Source: Streptomyces sp. ADI95-17 | Lineage (GTDB): Bacteria > Actinomycetota > Actinomycetes > Streptomycetales > Streptomycetaceae | DNA length: 64,000 nucleotides | Assembly: GCF_003846175.1 (NCBI RefSeq) | Contig: NZ_ML123044.1 | Span: forward strand, 1,394,739-1,458,738 | Direction: 5' to 3' | The notes under the pieces: generated by a model | Told to the model about the DNA's origin: nothing | The model's input: the letters and a program-made list of their open reading frames with translations, nothing else | Databases searched by the model: none | In this document: in pieces, positions 51,025-59,862 of the stretch | Layout of the letters: each line of letters opens with the position of its first letter | How positions within the stretch are numbered: position 1 is the stretch's first letter | Translations under genes and position numbers: made by a program

Positions 51025-52380
51025 TCAGGCTGCGGGCGTGGCGTTCAGCACGAGCTGGGCCGTGTTGTTGGCCGGCTGCGGGTCGAACGGGAAGGTCGCG
51101 GGGCTGGAGCCACCGGTGGTGAGCATGACGCGGCCGGTCGCGTCGGGGACCACTCGGTCGATGCGCAGCTGGAACGGGAGCGAGCGCGTCTCGTCCGGCA
51201 GGGCCCAGTACGGCATCTCGCAGCTGTAGCGCGGGGCGCCGGTCCGCTGCGGGTAGTGGCCGCCGCTCAGGGTGCGCGGTTCGCAGTCGGCGGGGGCGGA
51301 GGTGACGGTGACGCCCTCGGGGACGGTGACGTCGACCGCCGCGACCGGGTCGCCGGAGCCGAGGTTGCCGATCCAGGCCGGGCCGTTGTTACGGAAGCCG
51401 AGTTCGGCGGTGACGGTCTCGCCGACGCCGCCCGTGACCTGGGTGCCCTGGGCCGCGAAGTCCGCCGTGTTCACCGCGCCGAAGGCGGCGATCGTGTAGT
51501 TGTCCTCCTCCGAGAGGTCGGTGGCTCCGTTGCCGGGCTCGACACTGATGTCGAGGCGCTCGGCGTACGCGTGCGCGGCGAGGGCGACCCGCAGCGGCGA
51601 CGGCAGGGTGAAGGCGTCACCCGGCTCGACGACCTGGTCGAAGGAGCAGGTGGCGTGGGACATCGGGGCGTAGTCGCCGCCGGTCGTCCTGTAGGTGCAC
51701 TCGGGGTACTCGGTGAGGAAGTCGAGCCCGTACGAAGCGGTGAAGGTGGCGGTGACACCCTCGGAGCGCTCGCTGCCCTTGTTGGTCACCGCGAACGGCA
51801 CGGTCCGGGCGGCGCCCGGCTGGAGGTTCTTGACCGGGGTGATCTCGCCGAGGGACAGGTCGGGGCCCGAACCGACTGAGACCGTGGTGTCGAACGAGTC
51901 GCGCGGGGCTTCCAGCGTGCCGTCGGGGCCGCCGGTGGCCACGGCGGCATAGGTGATCCGCCCCTGGGCCCCGGTCGCGGCGCCGTCGGCGGCGCGGACC
52001 GTGAGGTGGACCTGCGGGCTGTAGGCGTCACCGATGACGGGCACCTCGGGGACGGTGCAGACGGCCGTGGTCCCGGTCGGGGCGCAGTTGTCGGGCCAGG
52101 TCACATCGGCCACCCCGGCGATGCCGGAGATGTCGACCGAGAGCCGGCCGTCGGTGACGGCGAAGTTGTCGTTGTCGTGGTAGAGCCCGATGTCCAGCGG
52201 GCTGCCCTCCGACGTACTGCCGCCGGGGATCAGCTTCTGCTCGCTCGGCGCCTGTATCCAGAGCTGGTCGGTCTGCTCCTCGGCGAACGCGGGGGCCGCG
52301 AGGCCGGCGGTCAGCAGTCCGGCGGCTGCGGCGACACAGACACCGAGGCGCACGGTGCGCCGGGCGGAGACGGGTCTCAT
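51025..52380 (-). CDS. Secreted multi-domain Ig/DUF11-like surface protein
   Basis: Encodes 451 residues from ATG 52380 (GGGAGAA upstream). A signal peptide ends near APAFAEE (about residue 33). The rest is beta-rich with repeated CARDB/DUF11-like segments: LSLGEITPVKNLQPGAARTV, AVTNKGSERSEGVTATFTA and VGETVTAELGFRNNGPAW. Cysteine pairs occur in several of these. There is no sorting signal or membrane anchor at the C-terminus, so it is probably released. The role is unknown. Confidence 0.78.
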   Translation of the reverse strand: MRPVSARRTVRLGVCVAAAAGLLTAGLAAPAFAEEQTDQLWIQAPSEQKLIPGGSTSEGSPLDIGLYHDNDNFAVTDGRLSVDISGIAGVADVTWPDNCAPTGTTAVCTVPEVPVIGDAYSPQVHLTVRAADGAATGAQGRITYAAVATGGPDGTLEAPRDSFDTTVSVGSGPDLSLGEITPVKNLQPGAARTVPFAVTNKGSERSEGVTATFTASYGLDFLTEYPECTYRTTGGDYAPMSHATCSFDQVVEPGDAFTLPSPLRVALAAHAYAERLDISVEPGNGATDLSEEDNYTIAAFGAVNTADFAAQGTQVTGGVGETVTAELGFRNNGPAWIGNLGSGDPVAAVDVTVPEGVTVTSAPADCEPRTLSGGHYPQRTGAPRYSCEMPYWALPDETRSLPFQLRIDRVVPDATGRVMLTTGGSSPATFPFDPQPANNTAQLVLNATPAA

Positions 52381-52525
52381 GTTTCTCCCAGGGGTGGGCC
52401 ACGGATGGCGGGCGACGGCCGGTGTGTCCGGCCCGACCGTTGGACGTCCAAGATCACCCGGAGGTTGTACGGCTCCGTCCGTCGCCGCCGACCCGCTCTT
52501 ACAGGCTTTGCCTGCACACCCATTC

Positions 52526-52564
52526 CTGACGCGCCGTCAGTTCAGTAACCTGACAGGGCGTCAG
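52526..52564. promoter_or_regulatory. Two tandem CTGACG-N3-CGTCAG operators, sites F1 and F2
   Basis: F1, CTGACGCGCCGTCAG at 52526-52540, is a perfect palindrome. F2, CTGACAGGGCGTCAG at 52550-52564, has one arm mismatch. Their centres are 24 bp apart. They lie between the secreted protein gene (reverse) and the CoA ligase gene (forward). Confidence 0.75.
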
Positions 52565-52624
52565 CTTTTGGGAGCTGGCCGGGCACGATCACCCGACGGA
52601 CCCCGAGCAGGAGTGGGCGGAACG

Positions 52625-54856
52625 ATGCTTGGATCGACTCATGGCACCCTCACCACCGACTTCCGCGCCAGGGTGGTGGCCTGCGGCGAGGAGCCGCACG
52701 CCGCCGTCCACAGCATGACGGTCGCCGCCGCCACGGAAGGCGTGCTGGACGTCAGCGGCCGGCCGTTGTACGCGGCCGTGCCGGATCTGGACCGGTTCTT
52801 CCGGCCCGGGTCCGTGGCCGTCATCGGCGCGTCCGACGCCGAGGGACGGCCCAACACCGGCATCACCCGGCAGCTGATCCGCTGGGCCGAGCGGGTCGGG
52901 GCGCGGCTGTATCCCGTGCACCCCACCAGGAAGTCCGTGTTCGGGCTGGCCTGTTCTCCTTCCGTCGCGGAGCTGCCGGAGCAGGTCGATCTGGCCGTGC
53001 TGCTGGTCGGCGACCCGCTCCCGGTGATCGAGGAACTCGCGCAGGCCAAGGTGCGGTTCGCCGTCGCCTTCGCCTCCGGGTTCGCCGAGACCGGCGAGGA
53101 GGGGGCCGCCGCCCAGGCACGGCTGGCCGCCGCGGTGGAGCGGTCCGGGCTGCGGCTGCTCGGGCCGAACACCAACCTCAACGCCTTCGAGGAGTTCCGG
53201 GACGATCTGGACGGGCCGGCCATCGCGCTGATCACCCAGTCCGGTCACCAGGGCCGCCCCGTCTACACCCTCCAGGAGCTGGGCGTGCGGCTCTCGCACT
53301 GGGCGCCCACGGGCAACGAGGCGGATCTGGAGACCGCCGACTTCATCTCGTACTTCTCGCAGCGCCCCGAGGTCGGGGCCATCGCCTGCTACGTGGAGGG
53401 GCTCAAGGACGGGCGCTCCTTCCTGCTGGCCGCGGACCGGGCGGCGCGGGCCGGGGTTCCGGTCGTGGCGGTCAAGGTGGGACGTACCGAGACGGGGGCC
53501 CGGATGGCCGCGTCACACACCGGCAAGCTGACCGGCGCCGACCAGGTGGTGGACGCGGCGATGCGGCAGTTCGGTGTGATCCGGGTGGACGGCCTCGACG
53601 AACTCCAGGACACCGCGGCGCTGCTCGCGCGGGCCCGGAAGCCGCAGGCCGAGGGGGTCGTGGTGTATTCGATCTCGGGCGGCACGGGCGCACACTTCTC
53701 GGACCTGGCGACCGGCGCGGGGCTGAACCTGCCCACCCTGTCCGAGGCGAAGCAGCGCGAGCTGCACGAGTGGATCCCGGACTATCTGAACGTGGCGAAC
53801 CCGGTCGACAACGGCGGCCATCCGGTCGGCGACTGGCGCGGCCGGAAGATCATCGACGCGATACTCGCCGACCCCGACGTCGGGGTGCTGATCTGTCCGA
53901 TCACCGGCCCCTTCCCGCCGATGAGCGACAAGCTCGCGCAGGACCTGGTGGACGCGGCGGAGAGCACGGACAAGCTGGTGTGCGTGGTGTGGGGCTCGCC
54001 CGTCGGTACGGAGGAGGCGTACCGCACGACACTGCTCGGCTCGTCGCGCGTCGCCACCTTCCGTACCTTCGGCAACTGCATCACCGCAGTGAAGGCCTAT
54101 CTGGACCACCACCGGTTCGCCGCCTCCTACCGCTCCCCCTTCGACGAGGCGCCGCGCACGCCCTCGCCCTCGTTCCGCAAGGCGCAGGCGCTGATGCGCC
54201 CGGGCCGGCAGCTGAGCGAGCACGCGGCGAAGCAGCTGCTGCGGGCGTACGGGATCCGGGTGCCGCGCGAGCAGTTGGTGACCAGCGCCGCGGCGTCCGT
54301 CCGGGCGGCGGCCCTGGTCGGCTACCCGGTCGTCATGAAGGCCTCGGGCGCCCGGCTCGCCCACAAGACCGAACTGGGCCTGGTCAAGGTCGGCCTCACC
54401 TCCGCGAGCCAGGTGCGGGACGCGTATCGCGAGCTGACCGACATCGCGCGGTTCGAGGGCATCGAGCTGGACGGGATCCTGGTCTGCCAGATGGTCGAGC
54501 GGGGCGTCGAGATGATGGTCGGCGTCACCCAGGACGCGCTCTTCGGGCCGACGGTGACGGTCGGGCTCGGGGGCGTACTCGTCGAGGTGCTGCACGACGC
54601 GGCGGTGCGGGTGCCGCCGTTCGGCGAGGACCAGGCGCGCTCGATGCTGGGCGAACTGCGCGGCCGGGCCCTGCTGGAGGGCGTGCGCGGCGGTCCGCCG
54701 GTGGATGTGGACGCGCTCGTCGAGGTCGTGCTGCGGGTGCAGCGGATGGCGCTGGAACTGGGCGACGACCTCGCCGAGCTGGACATCAACCCGCTGATGG
54801 TGCTCGGGCGGGGGCAGGGCGCGGTGGCGCTGGACGCGCTCGCCGTCTGCCGCTGA
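52625..54856 (+). CDS. ADP-forming-type acyl-CoA ligase (acetyl-CoA synthetase family)
   Basis: Encodes 743 residues from ATG 52625. The CoA-binding Rossmann domain starts near residue 58 (FFRPGSVAVIGASDAEGRP), followed by a flavodoxin-like CoA-ligase domain with the phospho-histidine region (about SGHQGRPVYTLQELG), and a C-terminal ATP-grasp (YPVVMKASGARLAHKTELGL, LDINPLMVLG). Members join a carboxylic acid to CoA with ATP giving ADP and phosphate; actinobacterial ones occur in lipid catabolism. The enoyl-CoA hydratase gene follows in the same direction. Tandem operators F1 and F2 precede it. The substrate is unknown. Confidence 0.8.
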   Translation: MLGSTHGTLTTDFRARVVACGEEPHAAVHSMTVAAATEGVLDVSGRPLYAAVPDLDRFFRPGSVAVIGASDAEGRPNTGITRQLIRWAERVGARLYPVHPTRKSVFGLACSPSVAELPEQVDLAVLLVGDPLPVIEELAQAKVRFAVAFASGFAETGEEGAAAQARLAAAVERSGLRLLGPNTNLNAFEEFRDDLDGPAIALITQSGHQGRPVYTLQELGVRLSHWAPTGNEADLETADFISYFSQRPEVGAIACYVEGLKDGRSFLLAADRAARAGVPVVAVKVGRTETGARMAASHTGKLTGADQVVDAAMRQFGVIRVDGLDELQDTAALLARARKPQAEGVVVYSISGGTGAHFSDLATGAGLNLPTLSEAKQRELHEWIPDYLNVANPVDNGGHPVGDWRGRKIIDAILADPDVGVLICPITGPFPPMSDKLAQDLVDAAESTDKLVCVVWGSPVGTEEAYRTTLLGSSRVATFRTFGNCITAVKAYLDHHRFAASYRSPFDEAPRTPSPSFRKAQALMRPGRQLSEHAAKQLLRAYGIRVPREQLVTSAAASVRAAALVGYPVVMKASGARLAHKTELGLVKVGLTSASQVRDAYRELTDIARFEGIELDGILVCQMVERGVEMMVGVTQDALFGPTVTVGLGGVLVEVLHDAAVRVPPFGEDQARSMLGELRGRALLEGVRGGPPVDVDALVEVVLRVQRMALELGDDLAELDINPLMVLGRGQGAVALDALAVCR

Positions 54857-54879
54857 CCGCCGCTCCCCCGACCGCCCGC

Positions 54880-55012
54880 GCCACGGCTCGCACCGTCGCC
54901 CGGACCAACGCCCGCACCACCGCTCGCACCATGGCCCGCGCCACCGCCCGCACCATGGCCCGAGCCACCGCTCGCACCATGGCCCGAGCCATCGCTCGAA
55001 CCGTCCGCCACC
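54880..55012. repeat. 24-bp tandem repeats
   Basis: Three consecutive units of ACCGCTCGCACCATGGCCCG plus four bases (54919, 54943, 54967) with degenerate copies on both sides fill most of the 199-bp gap between the CoA ligase and hydratase genes. Read as codons they give Thr-Ala-Arg/Met-Ala-Arg repeats, but no start or function is implied. Confidence 0.75.
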
Positions 55013-55055
55013 ACGACCGCTGCCGCCGCCACCGCGCCCACCCAGGAGCTGCCCC

Positions 55056-55904
55056 ATGCCGTCCTCCCCCGAAGACATCACCGAGTCCACCGAACCGGCC
55101 GAGCCCGCCGACCCGCTCCATTCATTGGTACTCCACGCCACTGACAACGGCGTCTCCTGGATCACGCTCAACCGCCCCGAGGCGATGAACGCCGTCACCT
55201 GGGAGCAGCGGGAACGCGTCATCGGCCTGCTCGCCGAGGCCTCCGCCGACCCGGCGGTCCGGGCCGTGGTGCTCACCGCCACCGGCCGGGGTTTCTGCGC
55301 GGGCGCCGACCTGCGCGGCGCCCCGGCGACCGGCGAGCGGGTGCCGGGCGATGTCGCCCGTACGATCCGGCTCGGCGCACAGCGTCTGATCGCCGCGGTC
55401 CTGGACTGCGAGAAGCCCGTCATCGCGGCGGTCAACGGCACCGCGGCCGGCATCGGCGCCCATCTCGCGTTCGCCTGCGATCTGGTGCTGGCCGCCGGGT
55501 CGGCGAAGTTCATCGAGGTGTTCGTACGCCGCGGCCTCGTACCCGACGGCGGCGGCGCGTATCTGCTGCCCCGGCTGATCGGCCCGCAGCGCGCCAAGGA
55601 GCTGATGTTCTTCGGCGACTCGCTCCCGGCGGCGGAGGCGGAACGTCTGGGGCTGGTCAACCGGGTCGTCCCGGACGAGGAGTTGGCGGCGACGGCACGG
55701 GCGTGGGCCCAGCGGCTGGCCGAGGGGCCGACCCGGTCGATCGCCCTCACCAAGCAGCTCGTCAACGCGTCGCTGGACGCCGACCGGGCAACGGCGTTCG
55801 CCGCCGAGGCCATGGCGCAGGAGATCAACATGACCACGCAGGACGCCAACGAGGGCGTGGCGAGCTTCGTGGAACGGCGGGCGCCGAAGTACCGGGGGGT
55901 CTAG
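55056..55904 (+). CDS. Enoyl-CoA hydratase (crotonase family)
   Basis: Encodes 282 residues from ATG 55056 (GGAG upstream). The oxyanion-hole segments are GRGFCAGADLRG and NGTAAGIGAHLAFACDL; the catalytic acid region reads FVRRGLVPDGGGAYLLPRL, with Asp as in many actinobacterial members. A short acidic N-terminal extension precedes the domain. It probably follows the CoA ligase in the operon controlled by sites F1 and F2, although the repeat-filled gap is large. Confidence 0.85.
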   Translation: MPSSPEDITESTEPAEPADPLHSLVLHATDNGVSWITLNRPEAMNAVTWEQRERVIGLLAEASADPAVRAVVLTATGRGFCAGADLRGAPATGERVPGDVARTIRLGAQRLIAAVLDCEKPVIAAVNGTAAGIGAHLAFACDLVLAAGSAKFIEVFVRRGLVPDGGGAYLLPRLIGPQRAKELMFFGDSLPAAEAERLGLVNRVVPDEELAATARAWAQRLAEGPTRSIALTKQLVNASLDADRATAFAAEAMAQEINMTTQDANEGVASFVERRAPKYRGV

Positions 55905-55910
55905 AAACCG

Positions 55911-56474
55911 TCAGGCGGGTGACAGAGCACCGGTGTCCAGGTCCAGGTCGAACGGATGCGGCAGCCTCAGAACCGCGCCGAACGGGTGCGGGCCGTCCAC
56001 GTGGGTGTAGCCCAGGTGTCCGGGCTCGGAGAACAGCGTCACGCTGCCCTCGATCCGGTCGACGAGGAGGTACAGCGGGGCCCGGTACTCGGCGTAGCGA
56101 CGCCGCTTCACAACACGGTCGGTCTCCGCATTCGACTCCGACGTGACCTCCACGACGAGCAGTGTCTGATCGGGGAGAAGGGCGCCGCCCCCTTTCGCCA
56201 GTGCCTCGGGCACGACAGCGATGTCGGGGACGTACCAGTTCGACGAACCGGGCAGGTCCAGGTTGCCCGAGCCCTCGACGCAGCCGAGTTCGTCCACACG
56301 GTCCTCGATCTGCCTTCGGACGACCCGGGCCGCCCGTTCGTGGTCCCAGGTCGGAGTCACGGGCTCGATGATCCCTTCGATGATCTGGGCACGGTCTCCG
56401 CGGATCCGCTGTACCGCGAATTTCAGGGCGCGTTCGGAATCGATGCCCTGGCTGTAGTCGGGCGCACTGGTCAT
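55911..56474 (-). CDS. Uma2-family (PD-(D/E)XK-like) protein
   Basis: Encodes 187 residues from ATG 56474 (GGGAGGAG upstream). The motif is WYVPDIAVVPEA, then LLVVEVTSESNAETDRVVKR followed by RYAEYRAPLYLLVD: D, E and K of the putative nuclease site are present. It converges on the hydratase gene with a 6-nt gap. Function unproven. Confidence 0.78.
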   Translation of the reverse strand: MTSAPDYSQGIDSERALKFAVQRIRGDRAQIIEGIIEPVTPTWDHERAARVVRRQIEDRVDELGCVEGSGNLDLPGSSNWYVPDIAVVPEALAKGGGALLPDQTLLVVEVTSESNAETDRVVKRRRYAEYRAPLYLLVDRIEGSVTLFSEPGHLGYTHVDGPHPFGAVLRLPHPFDLDLDTGALSPA

Positions 56475-56553
56475 TCGGTGTCTCCTCCCGCTCAGCCGGT
56501 CCGACGACTCAGAGTAGCGGCCCGCGACCGGGTGCGGTCGCCGTCCGGTGTGC

Positions 56554-57375
56554 TCACCCAGGTGCCATGCGGCTGAGGGTTTCCCAGGCGCGGTACTGCT
56601 CCGCGCGGGCCCGGTCCATCTCCAGGACGATGTCGAAGGACCGGTTGCCGAGAATCAGGCGGCGCGGCGGGTCGGGCAGGGCGGCCAGTTCCAGGAGCAC
56701 GGGGGCCGCCTCGCTCGGGTCCGGGCCCGCGTCGTCGCCCCACATCTCCTCCAGCCGGGTGCGCAGTTCGGCGTAGGCGGGGTCGGGTTCGGTCGCCGTG
56801 GTGCCGGAGGTGAACAGGCCCGTGGCATAGCCGCCCATCTGGACGATGGTGACCTTGACGCCGAACTGCTCGGCCTCCATCGCCAGCGCCTCGCTGACCG
56901 AGTCGAGCGCCGCCTTGCCCGCCGCGTAGAAGCCGACCCCGGCCATGCCGCCGCCGCTGCCCATCGACGTGACCTGGAGCAGGCGCCCGGAGCCGCGCGC
57001 ACGCAGGTGGGGAAGTACGGCCTGGGCGACCCAGACCGCGCCGAAGAAGTTGACGTCGAGGTGGTCCCGGATCTGTTTCTCGGTGGCCTCCTCCACCATG
57101 CCGTACAGCAGACCGCCGGCGTTGTTGACCACGATGTCGAGGCCGTCGAAGGCCGCCGCCGCGCGTTCCACGGTCTCGAACACGGCCCGGCGGTCGGAGA
57201 CGTCGAGGGGCAGTGCGAGGAGCCGGTCCGGGTACTTCTCCGCCAGGCCGGCGAGCGGGCCGACGTCGCGGGCGGCCGCCACCACCCGGTCCCCGGCGGA
57301 CAGCGCGGCCTCCGCGAAGGCGCGTCCCAGGCCACGGGAGGCGCCGGTGATGAACCAGGTTCTGGTGCTGGGCAC
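56554..57375 (-). CDS. Short-chain dehydrogenase/reductase
   Basis: Encodes 273 residues from GTG 57375 (AAGGAG upstream). The classical SDR motifs are TGASRGLGRAFAE (cofactor), NNAGG (NNAG), serine in VTSMGSGGG and FYAAGKAAL (Y-x3-K). The arginine in the first loop favours NADPH. Substrate unknown. A perfect 10-bp-arm palindrome upstream indicates dedicated repression by an unknown regulator. Confidence 0.83.
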   Translation of the reverse strand: MPSTRTWFITGASRGLGRAFAEAALSAGDRVVAAARDVGPLAGLAEKYPDRLLALPLDVSDRRAVFETVERAAAAFDGLDIVVNNAGGLLYGMVEEATEKQIRDHLDVNFFGAVWVAQAVLPHLRARGSGRLLQVTSMGSGGGMAGVGFYAAGKAALDSVSEALAMEAEQFGVKVTIVQMGGYATGLFTSGTTATEPDPAYAELRTRLEEMWGDDAGPDPSEAAPVLLELAALPDPPRRLILGNRSFDIVLEMDRARAEQYRAWETLSRMAPG

Positions 57376-57410
57376 GGGATGCCGCTCCTTCGTGAGTACG
57401 GTACGAGACG

Positions 57411-57436
57411 AACGAGACGGGACGGTCCGTCTCGTT
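57411..57436. promoter_or_regulatory. Operator of the SDR gene
   Basis: AACGAGACGG (57411-57420) and CCGTCTCGTT (57427-57436) form a perfect inverted repeat around GACGGT, 36 nt upstream of the SDR start. GTACGAGACG just before (57400-57410) repeats the half-site. It is of TetR type in shape but differs from the other operators in the window. Confidence 0.65.
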
Positions 57437-57578
57437 ACGGAGCTTAGCCGTCCCCGCCCGCCCCGCGCCAGGCAATTGGCAACGGTGACTTTCGGCAGTG
57501 TCGGGGCGCTGCCTAGCTGCGTACGGTCGTCCGGGTGGAGAGGCGGAGAGGTGGAGAGGTGGAGGGGCGGAGCGAGTG

Positions 57579-59126
57579 ATGTCGAGCGGTGCGGTGCGGC
57601 GGGCGCTCGTCGCCCCGGGGAATCTGCTGGCGGTCGGGGCGGCGGTCTGTGTCGGGCTGAGCGCGGTCAGTATGTGGTGGGCGCTGCCCGCCGCCGTGGC
57701 GGCGTTCTTCGCGGGGCGGGAGCCCGGGAGGACCGGGCCCACGGTCCTGGTGCTGGTGGCGGTGCTGGCCGGTGGCGTGGTGGCGGTGGCCCTGGTGCCT
57801 TCCTGGCTGCTGATGGCGGGGCGGTTCGTCGCGGTGGTGGCGGTGGCCGCCATGCTGCCGTGGTTCGCGGGGCGCTTCTGGCGCCAGTACCAGGAACTCG
57901 TCCGGGCCGGCTGGGAGCGGGCGGGCCGGCTGGAGCGCGAACAGCGGCTCGTCGCCGAGCAGGCGAGGTCCCGCGAACGGGCCAGGATCGCCCAGGACAT
58001 GCACGACGTACTCGGGCACGACCTCAGCCTCATCGCCCTGTCGGCCGGTGCCCTCAAACTGGCCCCCGGTCTCGACGAGGCGCACCGGGCCGCGGCCGGG
58101 GAGATCCGGGCCCGGGCGGCCGCCTCGGTGGAGCGGCTCGGCGAGGTGATCGGTCTGCTGCGCGAGGAGGCGGACGAGGAGGCGCCACGGCCGTCGCAGC
58201 CGTCGCAACCGTCCGGCACCGGTATCGCCCGGCTGGTCGAGGAGGCCGCGGCCGCCGGGCTCCCGGTCGTCCTGCGGGTCGAGGGGGAGGCCGGCGCCAT
58301 CTCCCCGGCGGCCGCGCGGGCCGCCCATCGCGTGGTCCAGGAGGCCCTGACCAACGCGGCCAAGCACGCGCCGGGGGCGCGGGTGGACGTACGGGTGACG
58401 CATGCGGCCGGGGAGACGACGGTCCGGGTGGAGAACGGGCCCGCGCCCGCACCGGCCCGCGCCGAGGACGTCCCGGGCACCGGACGGGGACTGATCGGGC
58501 TCGACGAACGGGTACGGCTGACCGGCGGCGAGTTCGCGTACGGTCCGCACGAGGGCGGCTTCGCGCACGGCCCGCACAGGGACTTCGCGCACGGCCCGCA
58601 CGAGGGCGGCTTCGCGCACGGCCCGCACGGGGACTTCGCGCGCGGTCCGCACGAGGGCGGCTTCTCGGTCACCGCACGGATCCCGCACGCCCCGCCCGCC
58701 GCACTCGTCCACCGGGCACCCGCCACGCCCCGGGCCGCTCCCCCGGCGGCGCTGCCCCCGGAACACCGGCACGCCCGCAGCCGGGCCCGCCGGGCGCTGG
58801 CCGTCGCGGTCGTACTGCCCCTGGTGGCCTGGGCGTTGCTGAGCGCGGCGCTGATGGCCTGGGACATCCGCTCGGCCCGGCTGTCCGTACTGGACCCGGG
58901 CGACTACGCCAGGCTGCGGGTGGGTCAGGATCGGGAGAGCGTCGGACGGCTGCTGCCCGACCGCGAGACCACGCAGCGGCCGGTGGCCGGGGAACCGAAG
59001 GGAGAAGGCATCACATGCAGGTACTACGCCATGACCGCGGACCGCTTCGACGACCGGTCCGGGGACGCCTACCGGCTCTGTTTCCGGGACGGCCGGCTGA
59101 TGTCCAAGGAGGCGTTGACGCCATGA
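57579..59126 (+). CDS. Sensor histidine kinase (HisKA_3) with repeat insertion and C-terminal outer domain
   Basis: Encodes 515 residues from ATG 57579 (GGAGGGGCGGAG upstream). Four N-terminal hydrophobic segments lead to RARIAQDMHDVLGHDLSLIA with phospho-accepting H142. The ATPase domain has VQEALTNAAKHAPG and GRGLIGLDERVRLTGG. Where the last strands should follow, FAxGPHEGG/FAxGPHxD units are repeated for about 34 extra residues. After the ATPase come a membrane segment (VAVVLPLVAWALLSAALMAW) and a small outer domain, which is unusual for this class. It forms an operon with the response regulator gene. Confidence 0.87.
   Translation: MSSGAVRRALVAPGNLLAVGAAVCVGLSAVSMWWALPAAVAAFFAGREPGRTGPTVLVLVAVLAGGVVAVALVPSWLLMAGRFVAVVAVAAMLPWFAGRFWRQYQELVRAGWERAGRLEREQRLVAEQARSRERARIAQDMHDVLGHDLSLIALSAGALKLAPGLDEAHRAAAGEIRARAAASVERLGEVIGLLREEADEEAPRPSQPSQPSGTGIARLVEEAAAAGLPVVLRVEGEAGAISPAAARAAHRVVQEALTNAAKHAPGARVDVRVTHAAGETTVRVENGPAPAPARAEDVPGTGRGLIGLDERVRLTGGEFAYGPHEGGFAHGPHRDFAHGPHEGGFAHGPHGDFARGPHEGGFSVTARIPHAPPAALVHRAPATPRAAPPAALPPEHRHARSRARRALAVAVVLPLVAWALLSAALMAWDIRSARLSVLDPGDYARLRVGQDRESVGRLLPDRETTQRPVAGEPKGEGITCRYYAMTADRFDDRSGDAYRLCFRDGRLMSKEALTP
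58533..58662 (+). repeat. 51-bp tandem repeat inside the histidine kinase gene
   Basis: A 51-bp unit (17 codons, TTCGCGCACGGCCCGCAC at the start of each half) occurs two and a half times in frame. It inserts about 34 residues just before the last strands of the ATPase domain. Confidence 0.8.
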
Positions 59127-59175
59127 GGCCGGGCGGTCCCGCGGGTGCTGCCCGCCCCGGGGAGGTGAGCGGGCT

Positions 59176-59862
59176 GTGATCCGGGTACTGATCGCGGACG
59201 ACGAGCCGATGATCCGCGCGGGGGTGCGCTCCGTGCTGTCCACCGATCCGGACATCGACGTCGTCGCCGAGGCCGCCGACGGGCGCGACGCGGTGGAGCT
59301 GGTACACCGCCACCGCCCGGACGTCGCCGTGCTCGACATCCGGATGCCCGGGACGAACGGCATCGAGGCGGCGGCCGAGATCCGGCGCACCGTGCCGGAG
59401 ACGGGGGTCGTGATGCTCACGACCTTCGGGGAGGACGACTACATCCTCCAGGCGCTGGGAGGCGGCGCCGCCGGTTTCCTGATCAAGTCGGGCGAGCCCG
59501 AGGAACTGATCGCGGGGGTCCGCGCGGTGGCCGACGGGGCCGCCTATCTGTCACCGAAGGTCGCGGCCCGGGTCGTCGCCCACCTCTCGGCGACGGGCGC
59601 GGGCGCCCTGGCCGGCCGCCGCACCGCCGCCCGGGAACGGGTCGGTGCGCTCACCGGCCGGGAACGCGACGTACTGGCCTTCCTCGGCAGCGGGCTGTCC
59701 AACGGGCAGATCGCCCGGCGGCTCCACGTGGCGGAAGGGACGGTCAAGGCGCATGTGAGCTCCATCCTGGCCCGGCTGGGCGTGGACAACCGGGCCGCCG
59801 CGGCCGTCGTCGCCCACGAGGCCGGAATCGTGGCGCCCGCGCAGCCGCCGCTCGATCGCTGA
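59176..59862 (+). CDS. LuxR/NarL-family response regulator
   Basis: Encodes 228 residues. The receiver domain has the acidic pair D8/D9, phospho-acceptor D54 (VAVLDIRMPG) and lysine in FLIKSGEP. The LuxR helix-turn-helix is at about 158-210 (LTGRERDVLAFLGSGLSNGQ, then EGTVKAHVSSILARLGV). It is the partner of the histidine kinase 49 nt upstream. Its 3' third overlaps the antisense PAP2 gene frame. Confidence 0.9.
   Translation: MIRVLIADDEPMIRAGVRSVLSTDPDIDVVAEAADGRDAVELVHRHRPDVAVLDIRMPGTNGIEAAAEIRRTVPETGVVMLTTFGEDDYILQALGGGAAGFLIKSGEPEELIAGVRAVADGAAYLSPKVAARVVAHLSATGAGALAGRRTAARERVGALTGRERDVLAFLGSGLSNGQIARRLHVAEGTVKAHVSSILARLGVDNRAAAAVVAHEAGIVAPAQPPLDR

Noticed and set aside
53513..55849. Long reverse frame across the CoA ligase and hydratase genes
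   Set aside because: Composition is Arg/Gly/His-rich and there are no motifs; both forward genes are clear.
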